Shown: piece by piece, positions 1 through 9,019 of the stretch
Layout of the letters: each line of letters starts with the position of its first letter
How positions within the stretch are numbered: the stretch's first letter is position 1
Made by a program: the position numbers and the translations under genes
From: an uncultured Bacilli bacterium
GTDB lineage: Bacteria; Bacillota_I; Bacilli_A; RF39; UBA660
DNA: 33,186 bases
Direction: 5' to 3'
Assembly (NCBI GenBank): GCA_947629075.1
Contig: CANRCI010000003.1
Span: forward strand, 1 to 33,186
Notes under the pieces: model-generated
What the model was told of the DNA's origin: nothing
What the model saw: the letters and a program-made list of their open reading frames with translations, nothing else
Databases searched by the model: none

Positions 1-2596
1 GTTTAACAATAAAGTTCATGTATTTACCTAAATCATTTTCAAAAACTACTTCTTTAACATTTAATTCTTCTTTAATTAAATCAGTTAAATCTTTAATTAG
101 AGGTTCATTTTTACCATCTAAAATAATTTCACTAATTGGTTGTCTTACTTTTATTTTTACTTCTTCTCTCGCATTTCTTCCTAGAGAAATTAAGTCTCTT
201 ACTAAGTCCATACGCATTTCTATTTTTTCATTAAATTTAGTCTCGTCACATTCAGGATAAGTTGCTAAATGGACACTTTCTTCACCCGTTAAATTAGTAT
301 ATATTTCTTCAACTGTAAATGGTGAGATTGGAGCGATTAATTTACAAAGTCCAATTAAAACTTCATAAGTAGTTTGGTAAACGGCTTTTTTATTATTATC
401 TAATTTACTAGCCCAAAATCTTCTTCGATTACGTCTTATGTACCAGTTAGATAAATCTTCATTTAAAAAGTTATTTAAAGCTTTACAAACTTTGTTTAAA
501 TCGTACTCGTCCATCGCTTTAGTAACATATTGAACTAACTTATTATACTTAGATAGTAACCATTTATCTATTTCTTCTAAATCTTGATAATCTACATGGA
601 ATTCTTTTGGATCTAAATTATCCGTATTGGCATATAGTTGAAAGAAAGTATAAGTATTTTTTAAAGTGCTGAAGAATTTAGAATTAACTTCTTTGATACC
701 TTCTTCGTCAAATTTTAAAGGTGTCCATACTGGCGACGCATTTAACATATAAAATCTAGTCGCATCAGCTCCATATTTTTCTAAAATACCAAATGGTTCC
801 ACTGCATTACCTTTACTTTTATGCATTTTTTGACCATATTTATCAAGGATTAAGTCATTAACTAAAACGTTTTTATATGGTGAACATCCCATAACAAATG
901 TAGAAATAACTAACAATGAATAGAACCAACCTCTCGTTTGGTCAATTCCTTCAGATATGAAATCAGCTGGAAATTGATTTTCAAATAATTCTTTATTTTC
1001 AAAAGGATAATGGTATTGAGCAAAAGGCATTGCACCTGAATCAAACCAACAATCTAGTACATCAGGAATACGCGTCATAGTTTTACCACACTTTGGACAT
1101 TTCAAATGAATTTCATCGATATATGGTTTATGTAAATCGAAATCATCTCCGATTTCTTCAATAGCCATTTCTTTTAACTCTTTGATTGATCCGACCATAT
1201 GAGTATGACCACATTCACATTTCCAATAAGGAATTGGACTTCCCCAATATCTACTACGTGAAACGTTCCAATCACGTGCATTAGCTAACCAATTGGCAAA
1301 TCTTTTTTCTCCGACATAAGATGGATACCAATTAACTTTTGAGTTAGCTTCAACTAATTTATCAGTCATTTCACTAACTTTTATATAGTAACTTGGCATT
1401 GAATAATAGATAAGAGGTGTATCACAACGCCAACAATGAGGATATTCGTGATATATCTTTTGGCGTTTAAATAACTTGTCATTCTCTTTCAAGTAAGCAA
1501 CTACTTCTTCATTGACATCGTGAACAAATTTTCCTTTCCATAATCCACCTGTATAACATCCATCTTTTCCAACTGGATTTAAAGATGGTAAGTCATATTT
1601 TTTACCGACTAAGGCATCATCAGCACCAAAGAATGGCGCAATATGAACGATACCAGTACCATCTTCCATTGTTACATAGTCATCACAAGTAACATAAAAA
1701 GCTTTCTTATCTACTTCAAATGATGGAATTAACTGTTCATACTCTTGATACTCTAAATCTTTTCCTTTATAAGTTTCAAGTACTTTTACCCCATCACCTA
1801 AAACTTGATCGATTAGGGAAGTTGCTAAAATAAATTTTATTCCTTTAGATTCGACTAATGAGTATTCAGCTTCAGGATTTACACACAAGGCTACATTGGC
1901 GATTAAAGTCCATGGTGTTGTCGTCCAAACCAAGAAATAAACATCTTCATCTTTTTTCTTGAACGGAACATAAACAGTAATAGCACTATCCGTTTGATAG
2001 TTTTGAGCTACTTCGTGAGTTGCAAGACCAGTTCCACAATGTGGACAATATGGAACAACTCTAGTACCTTCATAGAACATTCCCTTTTCAAACATCTCTT
2101 TTAATATCCACCATTCGGTTTCTATATACTCATTTTTATATGTTAAATACGGATTTTCTATATCGAAAAATTGTCCCATCTTAGTAGTTAGATCAGTAAA
2201 AGCCGATTCGTTTTCGCGAACACTCTTACGACATTCTTCATTAAATTTAGCTACACCTAATTTTTCAATTTCTTTTTTAGAAGAAATACCTAATTTTTTC
2301 TCAACGTGATTTTCAATTGGTAAACCGTGAGTATCCCATCCAATTTTTCTGATAACTTTTTTACCATTCATAACGTGATATTTAGTCATTGCATCTTTTA
2401 GATTTTTGGCAACCATGTGATGTAATCCAGGAAATCCATTAGCAAATGCTGGTCCATCATAAAAGACATAAGTTTCATCATTTTTATGCATTTCAACTTG
2501 AGTATCATGCATCTTATTCATACTTCCCCATGACTTTGAGATTTCTTCTTCTACTTCACTTACTGGTCTTTTATCTAATTCCTTAAACTTTCTCAT
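1..2596 (-). CDS. ileS: isoleucyl-tRNA synthetase (3' end outside window)
   Basis: This gene charges tRNA-Ile with isoleucine in the cytoplasm. It is absent from the ORF track because its 3' end runs off the left edge, but the frame is open from the ATG at 2596 to base 1 (about 865 codons). A strong AAGGAGGATA ribosome site precedes the ATG. The class I HIGH motif appears as GLHH within FANGFPGLHH, and the KMSKS loop as QKMHKSKGN. The context WTTTPWTLIAN of the editing domain and DWNVSRSRYWGSPIPYW are also readable. A CxxC pair (KCPKCGK) lies in the middle. The HIGH variant resembles the IleS type of many anaerobes and Bacteroidetes, sometimes called IleS2, rather than the B. subtilis form; this subtype is my inference. 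Expression should be controlled by the T-box leader upstream. Confidence 0.97.
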   Translation of the reverse strand, partial: MRKFKELDKRPVSEVEEEISKSWGSMNKMHDTQVEMHKNDETYVFYDGPAFANGFPGLHHMVAKNLKDAMTKYHVMNGKKVIRKIGWDTHGLPIENHVEKKLGISSKKEIEKLGVAKFNEECRKSVRENESAFTDLTTKMGQFFDIENPYLTYKNEYIETEWWILKEMFEKGMFYEGTRVVPYCPHCGTGLATHEVAQNYQTDSAITVYVPFKKKDEDVYFLVWTTTPWTLIANVALCVNPEAEYSLVESKGIKFILATSLIDQVLGDGVKVLETYKGKDLEYQEYEQLIPSFEVDKKAFYVTCDDYVTMEDGTGIVHIAPFFGADDALVGKKYDLPSLNPVGKDGCYTGGLWKGKFVHDVNEEVVAYLKENDKLFKRQKIYHEYPHCWRCDTPLIYYSMPSYYIKVSEMTDKLVEANSKVNWYPSYVGEKRFANWLANARDWNVSRSRYWGSPIPYWKCECGHTHMVGSIKELKEMAIEEIGDDFDLHKPYIDEIHLKCPKCGKTMTRIPDVLDCWFDSGAMPFAQYHYPFENKELFENQFPADFISEGIDQTRGWFYSLLVISTFVMGCSPYKNVLVNDLILDKYGQKMHKSKGNAVEPFGILEKYGADATRFYMLNASPVWTPLKFDEEGIKEVNSKFFSTLKNTYTFFQLYANTDNLDPKEFHVDYQDLEEIDKWLLSKYNKLVQYVTKAMDEYDLNKVCKALNNFLNEDLSNWYIRRNRRRFWASKLDNNKKAVYQTTYEVLIGLCKLIAPISPFTVEEIYTNLTGEESVHLATYPECDETKFNEKIEMRMDLVRDLISLGRNAREEVKIKVRQPISEIILDGKNEPLIKDLTDLIKEELNVKEVVFENDLGKYMNFIVK

Positions 2597-2631
2597 AATT
2601 ATCCTCCTTCACAATTTATGACTTATGAAAA

Positions 2632-2859
2632 CAAAAAAATCACATCCATAAGGACGTGATTTACGTGGTACCACCTTAATTTGTAGATTGATCTACCTTA
2701 AAACTATAACGCATTACCGTTTCTATCTTATCCATAGAACACAACTTGAAAGTGATCTGAATAAAACCTTTTCTATCCTCTCGCACCAAGTGAGGACTCT
2801 CTTTTAGAAAATTAGTTTTACTCCGTCTTTCGCACTTGTTTTCATCTAAACTAGTTATA
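2632..2859 (-). promoter_or_regulatory. T-box riboswitch leader of ileS
   Basis: The leader shows the conserved T-box element AAGGTGGTACCACG (2664-2677), directly followed by a terminator hairpin (AAATCACGTCC / GGATGTGATTT, 2637-2662) with a T-run. Upstream is a stem I with AGAGAGTCCTC and a GCGAGAGGA half typical of its apical part. An ATC triplet at 2754-2756 (in AGATCACTTTC) sits where the specifier loop is expected and matches isoleucine. Uncharged tRNA-Ile should stabilise the antiterminator and switch on ileS. Class and position are firm; the specifier assignment is read by eye and not folded. Confidence 0.93.
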
Positions 2860-2888
2860 AATATAACATAAACAGATTAATTTTTCAA
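2860..2888 (-). promoter_or_regulatory. sigma-A promoter of the ileS leader
   Basis: TTGAAA (2883-2888) and TATATT (2860-2865) are separated by exactly 17 bases. A TG one base upstream of the -10 makes it an extended -10. It lies directly upstream of the T-box leader. Confidence 0.75.
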
Positions 2889-2891
2889 TAA

Positions 2892-2919
2892 CAAAATAAA
2901 AAAGCTAGAAAACTAGCTT
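2892..2919 (-). terminator. intrinsic terminator of the Lys-rich membrane protein gene
   Basis: On the minus strand AAGCTAG-TTTT-CTAGCTT is followed by TTTTTATTTT. The hairpin starts in the stop codon of the gene at 2918, just upstream of the ileS promoter. Confidence 0.85.
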
Positions 2920-3283
2920 ATTCACCTAACTGATCAAAATAGAAATAGAAATTGTCTGATATATCTTTTTTAGCTCTTTCAGTACAATCATTCCACAATA
3001 GAACTAAATACATAAAGAAACAGAACAACAACACTATTATCAAGCAAACAAGTGCCGTCTTTCTTTTCTCATGATTCTTAGCTTTTGTTTCAGCAGCTTT
3101 CTTAGCAGCCGCACTTCTCTTAGCGTCAACTGGTTTATCAGCTTTTTTTGTAGTAGAACTTTTCTTTGCAGTTACAGCTTTGGTTGTAGTTGATTTCTTA
3201 CTAGCAGGGGTTTTAGTAGTTGTCTTCTTTGGTTTAGCAGTTCCTTTTTTGCTAGAAGTAGTTTTCTTTTTTGTTTCAGCCAC
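2918..3283 (-). CDS. lysine/threonine/alanine-rich protein with C-terminal membrane anchor
   Basis: Function not recognised. I place the start at the GTG at 3283 (MAETKKKT..., 121 aa) and not at the track's ATG at 3304, because AAAGGAAG lies nine bases before this GTG. Residues 1-75 are almost entirely K, T, A and S with repeated AKK/TKK motifs, like a histone H1 tail. Residues ~76-98 form one hydrophobic segment (TALVCLIIVLLF...). A short, more acidic tail of about 22 residues ends in FDQLGE. By the positive-inside rule the basic tail should be cytoplasmic, where it could touch nucleic acid or acidic surfaces. The composition is too simple to assign homology. It diverges from the CmpB-type gene to its right and ends in its own terminator. 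Confidence 0.75.
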   Translation of the reverse strand: MAETKKKTTSSKKGTAKPKKTTTKTPASKKSTTTKAVTAKKSSTTKKADKPVDAKRSAAAKKAAETKAKNHEKRKTALVCLIIVLLFCFFMYLVLLWNDCTERAKKDISDNFYFYFDQLGE

Positions 3284-3396
3284 AATAGTACACTTCCTTT
3301 CCAACTATCACTTTATTATATAAATATAATATCACATTTCGACATTTTTTTACAATATTATTTTTATAAATGTGTAAATATATAGATGGTGATGAT

Positions 3397-3894
3397 ATGT
3401 ATTATTTAAAAATATATTTTTTCTATTCGATATTAGGACACTTAGTTGAGAGTATTGTCAACCCAAAAGTACCTAGTGGTATTCTCTACGGATATTGGAG
3501 TCCAATATATGGAATTGGAGTAATGTTAATTCTTTTAATCTATCACATGATCAGAAAAAGAACCCTATCTAGACAAAAGAGAATTGTTTATCTCTTCATT
3601 CTAGCGGCAGTCATCATTTCTTCAATCGAAGCTATAGGTGGAGAATTAATTGAACTATTCTGTGGCCGTGTATTTTGGAACTATGAAAATCAACTATTTC
3701 ATTTCGGTAAATATACATCGTTAAGAATGGGAATAATCTGGGGTATTTCTAGTGTCTTGTTAGTATACGTTATCCACCCATTTCTAAAACCGTTAATCAG
3801 AAAAATCCCGGATACTTTAATTGTCGTTTTAGCTTCTCTATTAGTTGTCGATTTTCTAATAACAATTCTCCATTTAAAAGGTTTAATATTATAA
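3397..3894 (+). CDS. CmpB-type integral membrane protein (putative ABC-transporter type IV family)
   Basis: A small polytopic membrane protein with about five hydrophobic segments. The N-terminal stretch (FFYSILGHLVESI) and the following GILYGYWSPIYGIG resemble the PF06541 (ABC_trans_CmpB) family of uncharacterised Bacillota membrane proteins. Later GIIWGISSVLLVY also fits. I choose the ATG at 3397 (165 aa), because GGTGAT lies just upstream at 3388-3393; the track's ATG at 3370 has no ribosome site. It is one of only two plus-strand genes. No ATPase partner is nearby, so a transport role is not supported here beyond family naming. Confidence 0.65.
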   Translation: MYYLKIYFFYSILGHLVESIVNPKVPSGILYGYWSPIYGIGVMLILLIYHMIRKRTLSRQKRIVYLFILAAVIISSIEAIGGELIELFCGRVFWNYENQLFHFGKYTSLRMGIIWGISSVLLVYVIHPFLKPLIRKIPDTLIVVLASLLVVDFLITILHLKGLIL

Positions 3895-3918
3895 AAAGAA
3901 GCATCTTAAAATGCTTCT
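3895..3918 (-). terminator. terminator between convergent genes
   Basis: AGAAGCAT / ATGCTTCT hairpin with a T-run on the minus strand (CTTTTTAT), starting at the stop codon of the alcohol dehydrogenase gene. On the plus strand the T-run is poor, so it mainly serves the minus-strand operon. Confidence 0.8.
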
Positions 3919-5051
3919 TCAAATATCTTTTTAATATCTTCTTTGGTTACATCTCTTGGATTACCAGGAGTACAAGGATCGTTTAACGCTTTTTCACTCA
4001 ACATATCGATATCGTCTCTATTACCACCAATTTCTGAGATGTGTTGTGGAATATCTAATCTAATCGCCAAATCTCTTACTTTTGCTACGACGTTGTCGAT
4101 AACTTCATCATCAGTACCGGAAATATCAGCTCCAAAAAGTTTTCCCATTACCTTAAACTTACCGACACAAGATGGACCATTAAATTTCATGACGTATGGA
4201 AGAAGTAAAGCATTAGCTACTCCGTGAGGTGTATCGTACACTGCCCCTAATTGATGAGCCATAGAGTGAACAATTCCTAAACCGACATTGCTAAATCCCA
4301 TACCAGCAATGTATTGGGCAACTCCCATATTCTCAAGTGCGTCTTCATCTTTGTTACAAGCTTTTTCCAAGTTATCATAAATCATTTTCATCGCTTGGAT
4401 GTGGAACATATCAGTCATACTCCAAGCTGCTTTAGTGATGTATCCTTCAATCGCATGCGTTAATGCATCTAGTCCAGTTGATGCTGCAACACTTCGTGGC
4501 AATGTTGCCATTAAATCAGTATCGATAATGGCTAAAACAGGAATGTCATTAGGATCGACACAAACCATCTTAACAACTTTTTCTTCATCAGTAATAACAT
4601 AGTTAATAGTAACTTCTGCAGCTGTTCCATGAGTAGTTGGAAGAGCTATCAACGGAAGAGCTTTATTTTTAGTATCAGCTACTCCTACTAAACTTACTAC
4701 ATCATTAAATTCCGGATTAGTCTTAATAATACTTATAGCTTTAGCAGTATCAATTACACTACCACCACCAACCGCAATGATGTAATCAGCCTCTATATCT
4801 TCGCAAAGCTTCAACCCTTCTTTAACATTGCTAACTGTTGGATTAGGTTTAACATTTGTAAATAATTCATACTTGATATCATTTTCGTCTAAAACGTCTA
4901 AAACCATTTTAGTAACGCCACAATTCATTAGACTTTCATCACTTACTAATAACGCTTTTTTATAATGTCTTTTATTTATTTCTTCAGGTAATATACTTCT
5001 CGCATTCTTACCAAAGTAAGAAGTTTCATTCAATATAATTCTATTTGCCAT
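3906..5051 (-). CDS. iron-containing alcohol dehydrogenase
   Basis: A 381-residue Fe-dependent alcohol dehydrogenase (PF00465) that interconverts an alcohol and an aldehyde using NAD(P)H in the cytoplasm. The nucleotide-binding GGGSVIDTAKA lies at residues 95-105. The metal ligands expected from FucO-type enzymes are present: D195 and H199 in GLDALTHAIEGY, H262 in IVHSMAHQ, and H276 in YDTPHG, plus H266. Length is normal for the family. The family signature GTGSEVT reads GTAAEVT here. It has a good GAGGAGAAAA ribosome site and follows the ALDH-like gene by 20 bases, so the two are co-transcribed. The substrate cannot be told from sequence; lactaldehyde, butanol or propanediol types are all possible. 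Confidence 0.93.
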   Translation of the reverse strand: MANRIILNETSYFGKNARSILPEEINKRHYKKALLVSDESLMNCGVTKMVLDVLDENDIKYELFTNVKPNPTVSNVKEGLKLCEDIEADYIIAVGGGSVIDTAKAISIIKTNPEFNDVVSLVGVADTKNKALPLIALPTTHGTAAEVTINYVITDEEKVVKMVCVDPNDIPVLAIIDTDLMATLPRSVAASTGLDALTHAIEGYITKAAWSMTDMFHIQAMKMIYDNLEKACNKDEDALENMGVAQYIAGMGFSNVGLGIVHSMAHQLGAVYDTPHGVANALLLPYVMKFNGPSCVGKFKVMGKLFGADISGTDDEVIDNVVAKVRDLAIRLDIPQHISEIGGNRDDIDMLSEKALNDPCTPGNPRDVTKEDIKKIFEEAF

Positions 5052-5071
5052 ATCTTTTCTCCTCTATCTCA

Positions 5072-6508
5072 TTATTTATAAACATCTTTTAAAACAGTCG
5101 TCTTGATTGTCGACATATCTTCAAGTGTCTTTGACACTCCTTCAGTTGAAAATCCAGAATACTTCCATCCACCGAAAGGCATTTCATGAGAACGATACAT
5201 CGGACTTCCATTGATAACGACTGTACCACAATCTAGATATTTGCTAATTTTAAATGCCGTTTTAATATTTTTAGTAAAAACTGAAGCTCCCAAACCGTAA
5301 GGTGAAGAATTGACTATCTCGATGGCATCAATCGTATTTTTAAATGTTATTACTGGAAAGATCGGTCCATTTATCTCCAATGTTGAAAGAATTCTTTTGT
5401 CATCGGTAAAATCAGTTATTACTGTCGGTTCATAAAAATTCTTTCTTCTCTTTCCACCACACATTACGACAGCACCATTATCTACTAATTTCTTGACTTG
5501 TTTTTCTACTTTAATGGCATTTTTTTCGTCTATTAGACATGTCATATCAGTATCGTTTTCAAATGGTGAAGCAATCTTTAGTTTGTCTATTTCTCTAATT
5601 AGACGATTCAAAAATTCAGATTTAATGCTCTCATGAACTAAAATTCTTTTACAAGCCGTAGCTGATTGACCAGAATTGATTATTCTACTCTTTATTATCT
5701 CATCAACTGCTAAATTGATATCCGCATCACTGCAGACAATCGCAGCATTATTACCACCTAATTCGAGATGAACTTTAGTTAAATTGTTACTAGCTTGTTG
5801 CATCACTTTCATACCAGTTACGGTTGAACCCGAAAAAGTGATTAAATTTATATCTGGATGACTAGCCAAAGCTTTACCACTAACCTCTCCAGTTCCGTGG
5901 ATCAGTTGGATAACACTAGTCTCAACTCCAGCACTTCTAAGTAAATAAACTAATTTTGTAATAGTAAGTGGAACTCGGTGTGACGGTTTAACAATAACCG
6001 TATTTCCCATTATTAAAGCAGCTGGAATCTTGTGAGCAAAAGTTAAAATTGGACAATCAGATGGTAAAATAGCAGCGACAATTCCAAGGGGATAACGACT
6101 AGTTATTTCTAACGTATTATTAGATTTAGTACTTATGCCACTAGGTATACTATCTTCATACATATGACGACTTTTTTCCACAAAAGCTGTGGAAATTTCT
6201 ATTAAGGCATCGAACTCCTCACGTGCTTCACGAATTGGTTTACCACTCTCTCTTATATAAAGTCTCACTAACTCTTCTTTTCTCTTAATGACCAAATTTT
6301 TAAATTTAATTAGGATGTCTCCTCGTTCATAAATCGTTTTATTACGCCATCCATCAAGTGCTTGATAGGCATTGCTAACAGCTTCGTTAACATCATCAAA
6401 ATTTGAGTTAGGGATTCTATCGATTAACAAATTTTTATAGGGATTTATTACTTCAATAGTATCTTTACTATACGAATCCTTCCATTCGTTACCAATTAAA
6501 TTCTTCAT
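5072..6508 (-). CDS. aldehyde dehydrogenase superfamily protein lacking the catalytic cysteine
   Basis: A 478-residue ALDH-fold protein (PF00171) of normal length. The NAD-binding region (GNTVIVKPS, residues 168-176; FSGSTVTG, 225-232) and the general-base glutamate E249 in LELGG are present. Two catalytic residues are not. The motif GQxC reads GQSA (A283), with the only nearby Cys three residues later at C286 (GQSATACKR). The oxyanion-hole Asn of the family PFN(F/Y)P motif is Asp151 in PSDCP. I re-read both codons on the minus strand: GCT and GAT. The frame is intact and C286 might take over, but a non-catalytic or altered-chemistry protein is the simpler reading. It is first in an operon with the Fe-alcohol dehydrogenase. 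Ribosome site AAAGGGGCGAT. Confidence 0.9.
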   Translation of the reverse strand: MKNLIGNEWKDSYSKDTIEVINPYKNLLIDRIPNSNFDDVNEAVSNAYQALDGWRNKTIYERGDILIKFKNLVIKRKEELVRLYIRESGKPIREAREEFDALIEISTAFVEKSRHMYEDSIPSGISTKSNNTLEITSRYPLGIVAAILPSDCPILTFAHKIPAALIMGNTVIVKPSHRVPLTITKLVYLLRSAGVETSVIQLIHGTGEVSGKALASHPDINLITFSGSTVTGMKVMQQASNNLTKVHLELGGNNAAIVCSDADINLAVDEIIKSRIINSGQSATACKRILVHESIKSEFLNRLIREIDKLKIASPFENDTDMTCLIDEKNAIKVEKQVKKLVDNGAVVMCGGKRRKNFYEPTVITDFTDDKRILSTLEINGPIFPVITFKNTIDAIEIVNSSPYGLGASVFTKNIKTAFKISKYLDCGTVVINGSPMYRSHEMPFGGWKYSGFSTEGVSKTLEDMSTIKTTVLKDVYK

Positions 6509-6553
6509 TATATCGCCCCTTTATTCTAATAATTATTATAACATTATTAATAA

Positions 6554-6583
6554 GAAAAAAAAAGAATGTATTGATACATTCTT
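6554..6583 (-). terminator. terminator of the DUF4272 operon
   Basis: AAGAATGTA / TACATTCTT hairpin followed by nine T on the minus strand, just past the stop codon at 6590. Confidence 0.88.
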
Positions 6584-6589
6584 ATATTT

Positions 6590-9019
6590 TTATGTACTCA
6601 AATCTACGTTATCCCACTCTTCATCTAGTATTAACCAATTGAGAGCGCGATGACGTTCTAAGACGATTTCAGAATTGATTATATCACTGATATCTTTAGA
6701 ATTAATTCTAGAATCGATACAATACCAATCATAACGATAAGTTAAATCAGCCAGATCTAGTATTTCATTTATATCACGAGGAGTACATTTAGTAATGAAT
6801 TCACTATAATTCTTGTTGGAAGATATTATTGATGTAAGAGCTTGAGAATCGACTACATCATGAGGATAAGGAATTCTATCAACTAAATTCAAACTCCATA
6901 AAAGGATCAATAATCCTTCGAATTGCCATGATATCTGTACAGCTAAAGATTTATCCATCGTATCGAATAACCTTTTTTCATTAGGAGTTAGATATGCTGT
7001 AACACGGTATGTTGCTAGTAACTTATTAAAGAACTTTTTAGAATCTTTAAGTTGTTTTTTCTTTTTTAAACGAATGACATCACAAGCAAAATTACAACTC
7101 AAACACAACGCAATGGCACGCTTAGCTACTTCATCAACCGTTCGCTTATGACAACTGTAACTACTTTCAATTAGTGGTAATTCCTCTAGATAAGATATTC
7201 CTTGTGATTTAAGTATCTCAATACTGTTTAGTTTTCTCTTTAAGGCTTCTTTAAACGATTCATCACTTTCAATTAAACTTACAGTAGCAAGAGCGTAATC
7301 AGCATAAGCAAGATTCATATTACTCAAAACGGAAGATACAGCAATTAAGTATCCTTCAATGTAAGAGACTTTATATATTCGCTCATTATCTAAGACATAA
7401 GTCCTAATAGTACGATCGTTTAACGTCTTTTCATTATAACTCTTTATACCCGTCTGGGAAGAGATAACATTTTTACTCATCCAATCATTTACTTTAATTT
7501 CGTATTCATTATTATTAACACATCTAAAGATAAATACACGATAATTGATATCATCTTTTTCTAAAACATCGAAAACATTGAATTCTCGATCGATTTTAGA
7601 ATCGTTTTCTTTTGGAAAATTAAATTTAAAAATTGGACAGTTCTCAATTATGTGATAGAAAACTTTTACATCACTACTACTAATTTTATTGTAATCTTGT
7701 TCGTGAGTATCGATTATTTCATCTTTTTTATCTTTCTTAGATTTGGTCTTTTTTTTCTTTTTGGCTTCTTTTTCCTCTTCATCAAAAGTTGTAATTTCTG
7801 GATTGACATCTATTTTTACTGGTTTAGGTTTTGACATATCTAAAACATCAGCAATATCCATTTGCATCTTCAGAAGAGAGTCTTCCTCTAACTCTGGTTT
7901 TGGTGTATCATCAACAATATTTATAATTGGTTCCTCTACTTCTTCAATAACCGATATTTTTTCCTCAACTGGTTTGAATTCAGAAGATCCATCTATATTT
8001 TTAAAATCTAATTTATAAGGGAAAATGTCATAATCAGATAGATCGTTTTCAATCTTACCATCGATTAAGTCAAATATTTCCACAAAGATCATCTGTAGAG
8101 TATGTTCATCGAGATTATCTTTACTCAAATCGATTAAAAGGTAATTGTCATCAACCCTAGTAAGAATCAAATCTTTTTTATTAAATGGTAGATTACCATG
8201 GTCCATGATCGATAGATTAGCCAAATTAGAACTGATACAATTCTTAACACGATTTGCTAAATTATACGATTTTTCAATAATTCTTAAATCGCTATTGAGA
8301 ATCTCAAAATATATTTCATCATTAATAATTGATAGATGAGCATCTTTATATTCATATTTAAAATAGAATTTTGGAACTTTAATATTTCGATAACTACTTT
8401 CCTGTTCAATCATTTTTTGAGCAGTATTTTTAACAATTTCTGGTTTAGCTTTAGTATCTATCACTGTCTTTTTCTCTGGTATTTCTTCAGTTGGAATATC
8501 GATTTTAGTTTTCTGTGGTGGATTGACTGGCTTAAATACTTGTAGCGAATTTAAAATTTCATTCATAATTATTACATTTTTATCTTTTCGCAACTGTTTT
8601 GCATTAAATACTCTATCTGCCGTATCTAAGTTAATGGTGAAGTTAATAATCATACCATTTATTAAAACGAAGGACTGTAATAATTTCTTAAAATCTTTTT
8701 CTAATACTACTTGTTTTACATCTAATTCTTTAATTAAATAATCTTCATCAAAGATGACTTTAACATCATCTGGTAATCGCTTGATATTAGCGTGATAATT
8801 TGAATCAAAATTCTTATCACTGGCAAAACCAACAAACATAATACTTAAGGTTGTAAGGTTGTCGATGTTGAACAAATATAATGTATTACTGTTGATATTT
8901 AATTTTTTATATTCACTTCTTTTTACTTGAATCCATTTTGGTGATGCTTTGAACTTAAATCCAATATTTTTAGATCTAATATCAACGTATACTTCTTTTT
9001 CTTCTTTCTTTCTATTCAT
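6590..9019 (-). CDS. large multidomain protein with C-terminal DUF4272
   Basis: About 809 residues, function unknown. I prefer the ATG at 9019 (MNRKKEEK), preceded by GGGTGATAGCT, over the track's GTG at 9028. Residues ~10-165 look like a beta-rich domain (FKASPKWIQV...). A similar-looking domain follows at ~450-590 (IFKFNFP..., FNVFDVLE...). They are joined by acidic and Lys-rich low-complexity linkers (KKKKKTKSKKDKK). The last ~185 residues match DUF4272 as I know it: RTVDEVAKRA, SWQFEGLLILLWSL, RDINEILDLADLTYRYDW, and the terminal ERHRALNWL...EWDNVDLST. There is no signal peptide or membrane segment, so it is cytoplasmic. The start overlaps the upstream gene's stop by 8 bases (ATGAATAG), implying translational coupling. 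Confidence 0.85.
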   Translation of the reverse strand: MNRKKEEKEVYVDIRSKNIGFKFKASPKWIQVKRSEYKKLNINSNTLYLFNIDNLTTLSIMFVGFASDKNFDSNYHANIKRLPDDVKVIFDEDYLIKELDVKQVVLEKDFKKLLQSFVLINGMIINFTINLDTADRVFNAKQLRKDKNVIIMNEILNSLQVFKPVNPPQKTKIDIPTEEIPEKKTVIDTKAKPEIVKNTAQKMIEQESSYRNIKVPKFYFKYEYKDAHLSIINDEIYFEILNSDLRIIEKSYNLANRVKNCISSNLANLSIMDHGNLPFNKKDLILTRVDDNYLLIDLSKDNLDEHTLQMIFVEIFDLIDGKIENDLSDYDIFPYKLDFKNIDGSSEFKPVEEKISVIEEVEEPIINIVDDTPKPELEEDSLLKMQMDIADVLDMSKPKPVKIDVNPEITTFDEEEKEAKKKKKTKSKKDKKDEIIDTHEQDYNKISSSDVKVFYHIIENCPIFKFNFPKENDSKIDREFNVFDVLEKDDINYRVFIFRCVNNNEYEIKVNDWMSKNVISSQTGIKSYNEKTLNDRTIRTYVLDNERIYKVSYIEGYLIAVSSVLSNMNLAYADYALATVSLIESDESFKEALKRKLNSIEILKSQGISYLEELPLIESSYSCHKRTVDEVAKRAIALCLSCNFACDVIRLKKKKQLKDSKKFFNKLLATYRVTAYLTPNEKRLFDTMDKSLAVQISWQFEGLLILLWSLNLVDRIPYPHDVVDSQALTSIISSNKNYSEFITKCTPRDINEILDLADLTYRYDWYCIDSRINSKDISDIINSEIVLERHRALNWLILDEEWDNVDLST

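Noticed and set aside
7652-8741. Several plus-strand ORFs of 60-91 aa inside the DUF4272 gene
   Set aside because: Phe/Ile/Ser-rich antisense shadows of a Lys/Glu/Asp-rich coding gene, without ribosome sites.
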